A stretch of 39,131 nt of DNA from JBAXXL01 sp038206725 (lineage in GTDB: Bacteria; Bacteroidota; Ignavibacteria; Kapaibacteriales; UBA2268), in assembly GCA_038206725.1 (NCBI GenBank), contig JBBRAO010000031.1, positions 1 to 39,131 on the forward strand, given 5' to 3'. This document shows positions 23,827-31,890 of the stretch, in pieces (within the stretch, counting starts at the first letter, position 1; every line of letters starts with the position of its first letter). Position numbers and translations under genes: made by a program. The notes beneath the pieces were generated by a model. That model saw only the letters and a program-made list of their open reading frames with translations, was not told where the DNA came from and searched no databases.

Positions 23827-25254
23827 ATGAAACAAATAAATTCACAAACCAAAATAGTCGCAACCTTAGGACCGGCAACTTCCACTAAGAATATAATATC
23901 GCAATTGATTAATGAGGGGGTAAATGTTTTTCGGGTGAATTTTTCGCATTCTACTCAATCCGAATATTTGAGATTGATTAATATAATCAAAGAATTAAAT
24001 ATAGAATTGGAAACAAGTGTTTCGATTTTAGCGGATTTACAGGGACCCAAGCTAAGGGTCGGAGAAATTGAAAACAATTATATCCAACTTGAGGTAGGTG
24101 ATATAATAACGTTTGTTAATGAAAGGTGCGTTGGTACAAAAGAACATATATATATGAGCTATCAGGAATTTCCAAATGATGTAAATGTTGGAGAGTTTAT
24201 ACTTATTGATGATGGAAAACTTAAGCTCGAAGTGATTGCAACCAATAAAAAAGATACCGTTAAAGCAAAAGTCATTTATGGAGGACCACTTTCATCCAAC
24301 AAAGGTGTAAATCTTCCAGATACCAAAGTTTCTTTACCGTGTCTAACCGACGAAGATATTTCGAACGCTAATTTTGCGCTTGCCAATGGGGTAGATTGGA
24401 TTGCACTATCTTTTGTTAGAAAAGCTTCTGATATTCTCGAATTGAAGAATCTAATTGAAAAAAGTGAAGGTTACGCAGGTGTTATCGCTAAAATCGAAAA
24501 ACCCGAAGCATTGCGGGAAATAGATAAAATTATTGATTTAGCTGATGGAATTATGGTTGCTCGCGGAGACCTTGGTGTAGAGGTTCCGTTTGATGAAGTA
24601 CCAATGTTACAAATAATGATTGTAGAAAAGTGTATCAGGCGCTCAAAGCCCGTTATTATTGCGACTCAAATAATGGAAAGTATGATCACTAACTTCAGAC
24701 CTACAAGAGCTGAAGCTAACGATGTGGCAAATGCTGTGCTTGATAGGGCGGATGCACTGATGCTGAGCGGTGAAACATCTGTAGGAAAGTATCCGATAGA
24801 AACAATAAACAGTATGCATAGAATTATAGTCTATACTGAAAGTAAAGCCTTTACTGAAGATAAACAGAATGAACCAATGAAAAATACCACACATTTTCTT
24901 GCTGACTCAATTTGTTATAATGCTACAAAATTGGCAACGCAAGTAGGCGCCAAAGCTATCATCGTATTCACACATTCCGGGTATTCAGCAATTCGCGTAT
25001 CCAGTCATAGACCTAAATCCAAAATCTATGCTTTTTCAAATAATCGGGATATGTTACATAGATTATCTTTAATTTGGGGGATTCACCCATTCTATTTGAA
25101 ATCCTACGATTATTTAGAAAATGCAATACCCGAATCTGTTAAACTGTTAAAAGACAGGAAACTATTAAAAAGTGGTGATTGTGTTGTTTATGTTGGTAGT
25201 ATTCCGCTTAACCTTCGTGGAAGGACTAATGTAATGAAAGTTGCTTATGTTTAA
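23827..25254 (+). CDS. pyk: Pyruvate kinase
   Basis: 475-residue cytosolic glycolytic enzyme converting phosphoenolpyruvate and ADP to pyruvate and ATP. Signatures: TKIVATLGPAT at the start, FRVNFSHS, ILADLQGPKLRVGEI, the metal/substrate site GVIAKIEKPEALREID with the catalytic Lys, DGIMVARGDLGVEVP, and the effector-side motif ATQIMESMITNFRPTRAEAN then DVANAVLDRADALMLSGETS. The C-terminal domain is complete (KAIIVFTHSGYSAIRVSSHR). Length is typical. The start at ATG 23827 lies 22 bases after the preceding T run, so the promoter must lie within or before that terminator; I cannot identify it. Confidence 0.98.
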   Translation: MKQINSQTKIVATLGPATSTKNIISQLINEGVNVFRVNFSHSTQSEYLRLINIIKELNIELETSVSILADLQGPKLRVGEIENNYIQLEVGDIITFVNERCVGTKEHIYMSYQEFPNDVNVGEFILIDDGKLKLEVIATNKKDTVKAKVIYGGPLSSNKGVNLPDTKVSLPCLTDEDISNANFALANGVDWIALSFVRKASDILELKNLIEKSEGYAGVIAKIEKPEALREIDKIIDLADGIMVARGDLGVEVPFDEVPMLQIMIVEKCIRRSKPVIIATQIMESMITNFRPTRAEANDVANAVLDRADALMLSGETSVGKYPIETINSMHRIIVYTESKAFTEDKQNEPMKNTTHFLADSICYNATKLATQVGAKAIIVFTHSGYSAIRVSSHRPKSKIYAFSNNRDMLHRLSLIWGIHPFYLKSYDYLENAIPESVKLLKDRKLLKSGDCVVYVGSIPLNLRGRTNVMKVAYV

Positions 25255-25292
25255 GAATAATGATAAATAAAAAAAGACAGGCGGGAAGCCGT

Positions 25293-25325
25293 AACCTTCC
25301 GAAGGTTCAAAACCTTCGGAAGGTT
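25293..25325. terminator. Double palindrome after pyk (AACCTTCGGAAGGTT type)
   Basis: AACCTTCCGAAGGTT and AACCTTCGGAAGGTT lie in tandem, separated by CAA, and are followed by TTTTT. Each is self-complementary and the two can also pair with each other. Likely the pyk terminator; the second unit recurs at 25725-25739. Confidence 0.7.
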
Positions 25326-25447
25326 TTTAATTTTCCATTAAATTCATTATTTACCCGGGTACAGGAACCGTGTATTCCAATTCCTCGCTGAAAGGTCCAA
25401 TTTCCAAATTACGGAAGGTGCGAACACGACACAAATACTCGCCGTAA

Positions 25448-25573
25448 GAGCTCATAGAAATGGCGTAACGGCTCATAGAGATGGCGTAAAGCCTAAAAAG
25501 AATGGCGTAAGAACTCATAGAGATGGCGTAAAGCCTAAAAAGAATGGCGTAAGAGCTCATAGAAATGGCGTAG
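25448..25573 (+). repeat. Six 21-bp tandem repeats (core ATGGCGTA)
   Basis: Units start at 25448, 25469, 25490, 25511, 25532 and 25553, each exactly 21 bases. Two flavours occur: GAGCTCATAGAAATGGCGTA-like (units 1, 2, 4, 6) and AGCCTAAAAAGAATGGCGTA-like (units 3, 5). The core ATGGCGTA is invariant. There are no spacers between units, so it is not a CRISPR array. Confidence 0.9.
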
Positions 25574-25631
25574 AGCCTAAAAAAGACGTCTCTTTTTGTT
25601 CCGACGCCATATAATTTTGTTCGATCGCCAT
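25565..25631. repeat. Dyad centred on GACGTC joining opposed 21-bp units
   Basis: GACGTC at 25585-25590 is the symmetry centre. ATGGCG (25565-25570) on the left and CGCCAT (25605-25610) on the right have centres 20 bases from it, and the next pair (ATGGCG of unit 5, CGCCAT at 25626-25631) have centres 41 bases away. The phasing therefore continues across the centre in inverted orientation. Confidence 0.8.
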
Positions 25632-25683
25632 CTCTTTTTACTTTGTGGTGGGTCAATCATCCCTGATTGACATCTATTTTTGT

Positions 25684-25721
25684 ACCGACGGCGTTTCATT
25701 TGCCCTAACCTTGCCGTCGGT
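25684..25721. repeat. Stem-loop ACCGACGGC/GCCGTCGGT
   Basis: Nine-base perfect arms (25684-25692 and 25713-25721) with a 20-base loop, directly before an AACCTTCGGAAGGTT palindrome at 25725-25739. Confidence 0.7.
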
Positions 25722-25756
25722 TCAAACCTTCGGAAGGTTGGGAAGAAGAATTGCGC

Positions 25757-25790
25757 AAAAAAAACGCCCGACGATGTTCTCGTCGGGCGT
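25757..25790 (-). terminator. Terminator of the minus-strand unknown gene
   Basis: ACGCCCGACGA (25764-25774) and TCGTCGGGCGT (25780-25790) form an 11-bp perfect stem. The A run at 25757-25764 becomes the T tail on the minus strand. Confidence 0.92.
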
Positions 25791-25820
25791 GGGGTTGGTT
25801 TTTATAAGGATAATATCATT

Positions 25821-26540
25821 TTAATGTACGAAATTAATGCTAGATAATTGATCTTCTCTTAGAAGTAAAAAATCGTCTAATAACCCAGCACTTAGTTGTC
25901 TTGCATCGGCACCATAAGCACCTTGTGTGAATGCAAAACATAGAATTCTTGTAAATCTCTGCACTATTTCAATAAGGAATTTATTGAAAATATCAAAAAA
26001 TAATTGAGTATTATATGGTGGATTGCATATATTTTCTTTTTCATTCGGATATCTACAAATAATTCTGTTTGAAAATTTACTAATTAAATTTTCAGGTTTA
26101 TTATAGTCTTTTCCATTATCTGAAACCACATTTAAATTATAATACCTGCCATTTTTTGAAAACTCATTGATTATTGCAATAAATTCATTGAAATCTTCAT
26201 TGTATTTTAAGAAATTTAAATCATCAATTCTTGCTGATGCTCTTGTATATAATTCATACGATTCAAGTGTATTAATAAGTTCCTCAATTAATTTTTTTAA
26301 ACTATGATTTATTTTTCGTAGTTCAATATTTTTTGGATATCTTGAATTATTTTGATTGAAATAGCAACAATACAAAACTTTTAAAATTCTTTCAAATCCA
26401 TTTGAAAATAGTAATAGTGGTATAAATAAATGAATGGTTGTAGGTCCAAATTTTGATAATTCGATTAAACCTTTTTTGATGCAATCAAATCCAATTCGTA
26501 TTTCATCATTTATAGATATATTTATTAAAAATGTTTTCAT
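25821..26540 (-). CDS. Uncharacterised protein, possibly HEPN-like
   Basis: 239 residues, no signal peptide. I do not recognise a named family. The arrangement HLFIPLLLFSNGFERILKVLYC followed by a short charged segment and NHSLKKLIEELINTLESYEL is like helical HEPN-type proteins found in defence and toxin contexts, but the catalytic R-x4-6-H is not evident, so this is only a suggestion. Base composition is very AT-rich except for the last 35 residues (TQGAYGADARQLSAGLLDDF), whose sequence looks more ordinary. It is a single gene with a strong terminator, converging on pyk across the repeat block. Confidence 0.65.
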   Translation of the reverse strand: MKTFLINISINDEIRIGFDCIKKGLIELSKFGPTTIHLFIPLLLFSNGFERILKVLYCCYFNQNNSRYPKNIELRKINHSLKKLIEELINTLESYELYTRASARIDDLNFLKYNEDFNEFIAIINEFSKNGRYYNLNVVSDNGKDYNKPENLISKFSNRIICRYPNEKENICNPPYNTQLFFDIFNKFLIEIVQRFTRILCFAFTQGAYGADARQLSAGLLDDFLLLREDQLSSINFVH

Positions 26541-26596
26541 TGTTATTTATCCTTCTCACTCTCTCTCAACTACGCCATTGACTTTGAGTTTTATTA

Positions 26597-26623
26597 TTTC
26601 GATGGCTTAGAGTCCTTCGGTTT
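26597..26623. repeat. Degenerate copy of the GACTTAGAGTC palindrome
   Basis: TTTCGATGGCTTAGAGTCCTTCGGTTT resembles the palindromes at 33079-33111 and 34582-34614 (core GATGACTTAGAGTCATC) with several changes. Confidence 0.4.
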
Positions 26624-26664
26624 AGTATGATATGTCCTGCTTCACATTAAGCATTGACAATAGA

Positions 26665-26710
26665 TAAAATGCCTGTCAGTAACGTAGGGGATGTGCTATC
26701 AGGCATATTT
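26665..26710 (-). terminator. Terminator of the lipoprotein gene
   Basis: ATGCCTG (26669-26675) and CAGGCAT (26700-26706) enclose a 24-base loop; the A-rich side (ATAAAAT) gives a short T tail on the minus strand. Confidence 0.6.
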
Positions 26711-26717
26711 ATTGAAC

Positions 26718-27152
26718 TTAATTTTCAATAAAAACTATTTGATTTCCACATATTACTTCGAGTTGATTTCTAACTGTCCAATACCAAGTTAAACTTTCGG
26801 AAACCCCATCATTACAATAACGTGGCGGATTTGACATATCACCATAAGCAGTTTTGGTCGTAGTTGTAAAGCTTGCCTGAGCTATGACTTTGTTATCAAC
26901 TATTTGAAAACTCCATTTACGAACTTCTGAATACATAAAAGGGTGTGCCGTGTTTTCCGCCTGTAATAATCCTATCTTTACATCATTTTCTCTAATAGTA
27001 AACCCTTGTTGCATTAAAACCTGAATTATTTTGTTCATCGTTTCTTCAGTTGTTGGTTTGCAATCTACCTTTAATTGCCGAACGGAGTAATTAACACAGG
27101 ATGAGAAAAACAGTAATGCAATAGCGAACACAATAATCGAATATTTTTTCAT
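26718..27152 (-). CDS. Small lipoprotein of unknown function
   Basis: About 144 residues from ATG 27152 (MKKYSIIVFAIALLFFSSCV), giving a clean lipoprotein signal with lipobox FFSSC. The frame is open to in-frame ATGs at 27191 and 27248, but these add a charged tail (MSKSKSFTFVAKA...) in front of the signal, so the latest start is preferred; 27191 remains possible. The mature part (TTEETMNKIIQVLMQQGFTI, RENDVKIGLLQAENT) reads like small Bacteroidota lipoproteins that detect or bind in the envelope, but no family is recognised. It lies between convergent terminator and the aldo/keto reductase gene, all on the minus strand. Confidence 0.75.
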   Translation of the reverse strand: MKKYSIIVFAIALLFFSSCVNYSVRQLKVDCKPTTEETMNKIIQVLMQQGFTIRENDVKIGLLQAENTAHPFMYSEVRKWSFQIVDNKVIAQASFTTTTKTAYGDMSNPPRYCNDGVSESLTWYWTVRNQLEVICGNQIVFIEN

Positions 27153-27345
27153 TGCTTTAGCAACAAACGTGAATGATTTTGATTTAGACATTTTATAATT
27201 CCTTATAATTTTTAAATAATATATATTAGCGGATTCTTTCTTCTTCATTCAATTATCTTTTTTATTGTCAAATTATAAAGCGAAAATAATTATAATTTCA
27301 TAATAAACAATAGTCTTTGCGTGTTTATAATTGCTTTTCTCCTGT

Positions 27346-28326
27346 TTATTTGCCAGTCATTTTCGCTAAGTTTTGGCTATAACGCGAACCAATATTTGGA
27401 AATTGAATTAGCAGGTCTTCAATTCTCTTCAATTCAGTTGTAGTTAGTTCAATATCAACAGCACCCGCGTTATCTATCAGGTGTTTTCTTTGTTTAGTGC
27501 CCGGGATAGGAATAATATCATTTCCTTGAGCTAAAACCCAAGACAAAGCCAATTGAGCCGGAGAGCAACCTTTGTCATCCGCTAATCCTGCGAATGCAGA
27601 GGCTAATTTGCTGTTATTGTCCCAATGTTCATCCGAAAATCTCGGTAGTGCTTTTCTAAAATCCGTCTCGTCAATCTTCTTATTATCGAGAGTGTTTGTC
27701 ATTAGTCCACGAGAAAGTGGACTGAATGGGATAAAAGTAATCCCTAATTCGCGGCAAAGCGGTAAAATCTCCGATTCAACATCGCGGGTTAGGAGGGAAT
27801 ATTCACTTTGCAACGCGGCGATTGGATGAATTGCATTAGCTTTACGGATTGACTCCGCAGACGCTTCCGAAAGGCCCAGATAACGAACTTTACCTTCTTT
27901 TACCAAATCACTCATTGCGCCAACCATATCTTCGACAGGAATTTTAGGGTCAATTCTGTGAGCGTAATATAGATCAATTGTTTCAATTTTCAATCTGCTT
28001 AAACTGGCTTCAACAGCTGTTTTAATATAATTAGGCGAACAATCAATAAGCATTGGATTTTCCGGTGTAGCCCGAAAGCCGAATTTCGTGGCAATAAAGA
28101 TGTTATCGCGGTTTGGAACCAAAACTTTTGAGATTAAGATTTCATTTTCACCGTTACCATATATATCGGCAGTATCCCAAAAATTAATCCCTAATTCCAA
28201 AGCTAAATTTAATGTTGCAATTGACTCGTTTTCGTCCCTGCCCGAATATCCGTGGTTCATAGGCATACAACCTAATCCAAGAGCCGATAACTGCTCGCCG
28301 GTATTGCCAAGATTTCTGTATTTCAT
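27346..28326 (-). CDS. Aldo/keto reductase
   Basis: 326-residue cytosolic NADPH-dependent oxidoreductase of the aldo/keto reductase superfamily (TIM barrel). The catalytic tetrad is complete: Asp51 and Tyr56 in DTADIYG, Lys81 in ATKFGF, His123 in YYAHRID. Other marks are ALGLGCMPMNHGYSG at the start and the cofactor-binding end SWVLAQGNDIIPIPGTKQRK. It belongs to the group of enzymes acting on small aldehydes and ketones (YhdN/AKR13-like); the substrate is unknown. It is separated from the lipoprotein gene downstream by about 190 bases. A TATTTTTG -7-like box lies on the minus strand at 28366-28373, 40 bases before the start. Confidence 0.94.
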   Translation of the reverse strand: MKYRNLGNTGEQLSALGLGCMPMNHGYSGRDENESIATLNLALELGINFWDTADIYGNGENEILISKVLVPNRDNIFIATKFGFRATPENPMLIDCSPNYIKTAVEASLSRLKIETIDLYYAHRIDPKIPVEDMVGAMSDLVKEGKVRYLGLSEASAESIRKANAIHPIAALQSEYSLLTRDVESEILPLCRELGITFIPFSPLSRGLMTNTLDNKKIDETDFRKALPRFSDEHWDNNSKLASAFAGLADDKGCSPAQLALSWVLAQGNDIIPIPGTKQRKHLIDNAGAVDIELTTTELKRIEDLLIQFPNIGSRYSQNLAKMTGK

Positions 28327-28476
28327 AAACTTTAATGTTTCTAATTAATGGATAATAATTCTTTACAAAAATAACAAAATCCTCTCTATTAGCTAATTTT
28401 GCTCTTCGTTCTAATAGTTATTATATTTTGTTCAAATTTAGTATTATAAAAAGCTAAAATTTCAATTATTATTTAT

Positions 28477-28484
28477 TAATTTTG
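28477..28484 (+). promoter_or_regulatory. Probable -7 box (TAATTTTG) of the AI-2E family gene
   Basis: Matches TAnnTTTG, 88 bases upstream of the ATG; no clear -33 element. Confidence 0.35.
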
Positions 28485-28571
28485 CGTAATACAATTAATG
28501 ACATTTAGATAATTTATAAATAATTGAACAACACAAATTATCAAGTTTGCAAAACAATAGAATAGGGACTT

Positions 28572-29645
28572 ATGAACGTTAGGAACAGTTTTAACAGAAA
28601 AATAATAAAAACCATATTTATTTCATTATTAATGCTTTCGGGATTGGCATTATTAATATTTCACGTAGATTTTTTTCTTCTTGTTTTTGGGGGAATACTA
28701 TGCGCCGTAGTGCTAAATTATTCATCGAATTTAATATCTCATAAATTTAAGATTAATTATGGGTTATCCTTTGTAATACTCCTTGTTCTTATAATTCTTT
28801 TAATTGGCGGAATAGTTATGCTGGTCGGTCCTTCGATCGGCGTACAAGTAGCAGAAATGAACGAAACTATCCCAAAATCAATCGAAAACCTAAAACAAAG
28901 TTTTACAAAAACCACTTTAGGTCAAAATCTATTCGACCAGATACCTGACCACCCGGAGGATTTAATCAAGGACAAGGGAAAAGCCTTTTCCACAGTACTC
29001 GGATCTTTCTTATCCGTGGTTGGAGCCTTTGCAAATTTCTTTATTATAATTGTAATCGGAATATTTATCGCGGCGAACCCGGTGAAGTACAGAAATGGTT
29101 TCATACGACTTTTCCCGGTTGATTTTCGTGAGCGTCTGAGCGAAGTGATGGATAAAATTCACCATACGTTAAGCCTTTGGATGATGGCAAAACTGATTTC
29201 TATGTCAATCGTTGGTATACTAACAGCTATTGGACTGAAAATTATAGGAATTCCGCTTCCTTATGCTCTTGCCCTAATAGCGGCATTGCTTTGCTTTATA
29301 CCGAATATTGGTCCGTACCTTGGTTTAGTTCCGGCGGTGTTGATTGCTTTTTTGGAAGGACCCGAGAAAGCTTTGTTTGTGATTATCCTATATACAATAG
29401 TTCAACTTGTTGAAACCTATATGATAACTCCATTTGTTGAAAAAAAGATGATTTCGCTTCTTCCGGCTTTAACAATATTGTGGATGATCCTAATCGGCCT
29501 TCTTACGGGAGTATTGGGTTTAATTCTGGCAACTCCAATCCTCGTTGTTTTAATTGTAATAATCCAAGAATTATATGTTAAAGATTATTTAGAAAAAAAC
29601 TTGGAGGTTACAATTACGCCAATTCAAATTGACAAAGAAGGTTAG
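28572..29645 (+). CDS. AI-2E family transporter (PerM/TqsA-like)
   Basis: 357-residue inner-membrane protein with about eight hydrophobic segments in the family pattern: two or three at the N-terminus (ISLLMLSGLALLIFHVDFFL, LVFGGILCAVVLNYSS, SFVILLVLIILLIGGIVMLV), a soluble segment of about 80 residues (EMNETIPKSIENLKQSFTKT), then the C-terminal bundle with the conserved ALIAALLCFIPNIGPYLGLV and QLVETYMITPFVEKKMISL. Members include the quorum-signal exporter TqsA and sodium/proton antiporters; the substrate here is unknown. It is monocistronic and is followed by a 15-bp inverted repeat shared with the converging sugar transferase gene. Confidence 0.92.
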   Translation: MNVRNSFNRKIIKTIFISLLMLSGLALLIFHVDFFLLVFGGILCAVVLNYSSNLISHKFKINYGLSFVILLVLIILLIGGIVMLVGPSIGVQVAEMNETIPKSIENLKQSFTKTTLGQNLFDQIPDHPEDLIKDKGKAFSTVLGSFLSVVGAFANFFIIIVIGIFIAANPVKYRNGFIRLFPVDFRERLSEVMDKIHHTLSLWMMAKLISMSIVGILTAIGLKIIGIPLPYALALIAALLCFIPNIGPYLGLVPAVLIAFLEGPEKALFVIILYTIVQLVETYMITPFVEKKMISLLPALTILWMILIGLLTGVLGLILATPILVVLIVIIQELYVKDYLEKNLEVTITPIQIDKEG

Positions 29646-29717
29646 CAGAACAAATTTAAATATTCCTGAAAATAAGAGGAATTTTGAAGATTGGAGATTA
29701 TATTTTTTGTAATTTAA

Positions 29718-29753
29718 ATAGTAGGTATAGACCCACAAGTCTATACCTACTAT
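29718..29753. terminator. Bidirectional hairpin between convergent genes
   Basis: A perfect 15-bp inverted repeat, ATAGTAGGTATAGAC (29718-29732) against GTCTATACCTACTAT (29739-29753), with loop CCACAA. T-rich flanks are short, but the placement between two gene ends supports termination in both directions. Confidence 0.75.
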
Positions 29754-29760
29754 CATATTA

Positions 29761-30479
29761 TTACATCGCTCCTTTGCATCCAATAACTACGCTTATGGTT
29801 TTAAGTAGTATTTTAATATCCAGTAATAATGAACATTTGCGAATGTATTCAATATCGTAACTTATCATCTGTAATATTGATAGGTTGTTTCCTCTTGCTG
29901 AAACCTGCCACAATCCCGAAATTCCGGGTTTTACTAAGGTTCTTGCATTTTTTGCCTCCGGATATGGAGCTACTATGAATGGTATTACCGGTCTTGGTCC
30001 AACAAGGCTCATATTGCCAATCAGGACGTTAAAAAGCTGTGGAAGCTCATCAATGCTTGTTTTACGAAGGAATTTTCCAAACCCGAATAACCTTGGGTCA
30101 TCCGCAATTTTCACTAATATTCCTTTCGACTCACAATCTTTAAGATAATTGCTATATTCAGCTGACATCAGACTATTTTTCATCGTTCTGAATTTATAAA
30201 TAGTAAAGTCATTCCCATTTCGTCCGATTCTCTTTTGTTTAAAAATACCGCTTTCATTGGTGATTATTCGCACTAAAGTCAATACAATCAACATAATCGG
30301 GGACAATGATAAAAGCAATATCGCCGATATAAGAAAATCGAATACTCTTTTTCTAAAAGATATGACTCGTTCCTATTAACTCTTTCTTTTAGTCCGAAAT
30401 AATCGTAAGTATCATCCGGCGAGTCTATATTCGTAGTCTGCCACACTGAAACCAAGGTTTCATAATTTTGAAGTTCCAT
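29761..30479 (-). pseudogene. Bacterial sugar transferase (WbaP/PglC type), frameshifted near the 5' end
   Basis: The enzyme would transfer a sugar phosphate to undecaprenyl phosphate at the inner membrane, starting a surface polysaccharide. The frame 29761-30372 holds KRVFDFLISAILLLSLSPIM, the re-entrant helix, then FKQKRIGRNGNDFTIYKFRT, LRKTSIDELPQLFNVLIGNM and SLVGPRPVIPF, all conserved. Its only start candidate (TTG 30318) would remove the conserved KRVFDF. This frame is closed upstream by TAG at 30373-30375. The other frame, 30288-30479, starts MELQNYETLVSVWQTTNIDS and runs into the region of KRVFDF out of phase. A one-base shift between about 30345 and 30372 would join both into a protein of about 240 residues. 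It may be a true mutation or a sequence error. Confidence 0.75.
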
Positions 30480-30873
30480 CTAAGTAATCCTTGATAGTAT
30501 TAAAAAAAAACTACCGTAGAGCCACTCAATACTTATTTTCCTCATTTTCAGTTAGCTTTTGAATCTGTTAAATAAATCCAAATAATCTAATAAAAATAAT
30601 TTTAGTTTTAATAAAAATGTAATTATCGTTAATACTATGACACATTACACGCTATTCCGTTTCAAAAAAAATCACAAAAAATGAAAAATATTTTTAATCA
30701 AAATTCATCTTCAATATAATAATGATTTATGAGATTCAAAACCGTACAAATCTCAAAAAAAACCATTAGAAATGAGTCTTTTTTGCAAAACCATATTAAG
30801 AAACCTCTTTTTTTGTCTTGAATATTAAACATTTCTTGATTTTATGCTTGATTTTTTCAAATAATTAGTAATT
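30480..30873. other. AT-rich intergenic region between divergent genes
   Basis: 394 bases separating the minus-strand sugar transferase and the pab operon. Only the candidate pabB promoter at 30847-30876 is recognisable; no gene or hairpin. Confidence 0.5.
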
Positions 30874-30876
30874 TTG
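30847..30876 (+). promoter_or_regulatory. Candidate promoter of the pab operon
   Basis: CTTG at 30847-30850 and TAATTTTG at 30869-30876, 18 bases apart (one short of the usual spacing). If real, it overlaps the TTG at 30874, the only non-ATT/ATA start candidate of pabB. Confidence 0.4.
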
Positions 30877-31890
30877 CTTTGTACTATTTTTAAAAAGTCT
30901 GATATTAATAAAATTAAAACTAAAACAGCAATAAATACCATTAATAAATTAGGAAAAGAGCGTACTCCTTTCTTATTTATTATCGATTATTTATGCCAAA
31001 AGCCAATAATATTGCCATTGAATAGTATAAGTAAATCTGATATTTTGTATTCGTTTAATGATGAAACAAATGCCCACAATAAAGATTCTCAAAATGCTTT
31101 ACCAAAATTAGAGTTCGATTATGCACCCATAGAATTTGATTATTATGCTGATTGCTTTTCAAAAATCCAATCAGAGATTGCTTATGGAAATAGCTATTTG
31201 CTGAATCTTACATTCCCTACAGAAATTAATATAAATTGGTCTTTGCGAGACGTGTTCAATAATACAAAAGCAAAGTACAAGTTGCTTTATAATGATCAAT
31301 TCACAGTGTTTTCACCCGAAACATTCATTAAAATCACCGATAACCGCGTATGTTCTTTTCCTATGAAAGGAACAATTAACGGTGAAATTCCAAAGGCTGA
31401 AGAAATTATCATAGCGGATGAGAAAGAAACTGCTGAGCACTACACAATTGTTGATTTGATTCGGAACGATTTGAATATGGTTTCGAGTGAAGTCAGAGTC
31501 GATAAATTCAGGTATATAGATAAGCTCTTTACGAATCAAGGAAGTATATTACAGGTAAGCTCAGAAATAAGCGGCAAATTGGCTCCCAATTGGAATGAAA
31601 CCATCGGAGATATAATCTTTACTCTTTTGCCCGCGGGTTCTATAAGCGGCGCGCCAAAAGAACGAACAGTTGAAATTATCAGAAGAGTTGAAGGATATGA
31701 GCGAGGTTACTACACAGGTATTATGGGGATATTTGATGGAAATTCGTTGGATAGCGGTGTTATGATTCGGTTTATTGAAAAGACAGAAAATGGATTGGTT
31801 TTTAAAAGCGGTGGGGGAATAACCTCAAAAAGCGATGTAATTAAAGAATATAATGAACTTTTACAGAAGATCTATGTACCCATTATTTGA
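30874..31890 (+). CDS. pabB: Aminodeoxychorismate synthase component I (PabB)
   Basis: About 338 residues. It converts chorismate plus ammonia (supplied by PabA) to 4-amino-4-deoxychorismate on the folate pathway. The chorismate-binding core is complete: FSPETFIKI, FPMKGTINGEIPKAEE, EHYTIVDLIRNDLNMVSSEV, LFTNQGSILQVSSEISGKL, LLPAGSISGAPKERTVEIIR and GYYTGIMGIFDGNSLDSGVM. The N-terminal part is short, as in other compact Bacteroidota PabB proteins. The start is uncertain: TTG 30874 is the only conventional candidate but lies in a promoter-like box; otherwise only ATT codons are available (30886, 30904). Its end overlaps pabC by 17 bases, so translation is coupled. Confidence 0.92.
   Translation: MLCTIFKKSDINKIKTKTAINTINKLGKERTPFLFIIDYLCQKPIILPLNSISKSDILYSFNDETNAHNKDSQNALPKLEFDYAPIEFDYYADCFSKIQSEIAYGNSYLLNLTFPTEININWSLRDVFNNTKAKYKLLYNDQFTVFSPETFIKITDNRVCSFPMKGTINGEIPKAEEIIIADEKETAEHYTIVDLIRNDLNMVSSEVRVDKFRYIDKLFTNQGSILQVSSEISGKLAPNWNETIGDIIFTLLPAGSISGAPKERTVEIIRRVEGYERGYYTGIMGIFDGNSLDSGVMIRFIEKTENGLVFKSGGGITSKSDVIKEYNELLQKIYVPII

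Larger units (their letters stand above)
25255..25820. other. Non-coding repeat-rich block between convergent genes
   Basis: 566 bases between the ends of pyk and the minus-strand gene. In order: pyk terminator palindromes, a unique segment, six 21-bp tandem units, a GACGTC dyad with two inverted units, the hairpin ACCGACGGC...GCCGTCGGT (25684-25721), another AACCTTCGGAAGGTT, and the terminator of the opposite gene. The long minus-strand frame through the repeats only reflects the 21-bp periodicity. Confidence 0.7.

Noticed and set aside
25448..25573. Possible CRISPR array
   Set aside because: The 21-bp units are contiguous with no unique spacers, and no cas genes are near.
25351..25656. 101-residue minus-strand frame with repeated RLYAISMSSYAILF
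   Set aside because: The protein repeat only mirrors the 21-bp DNA array (a multiple of three), crosses hairpins and palindromes, has no homologous look and no start context.
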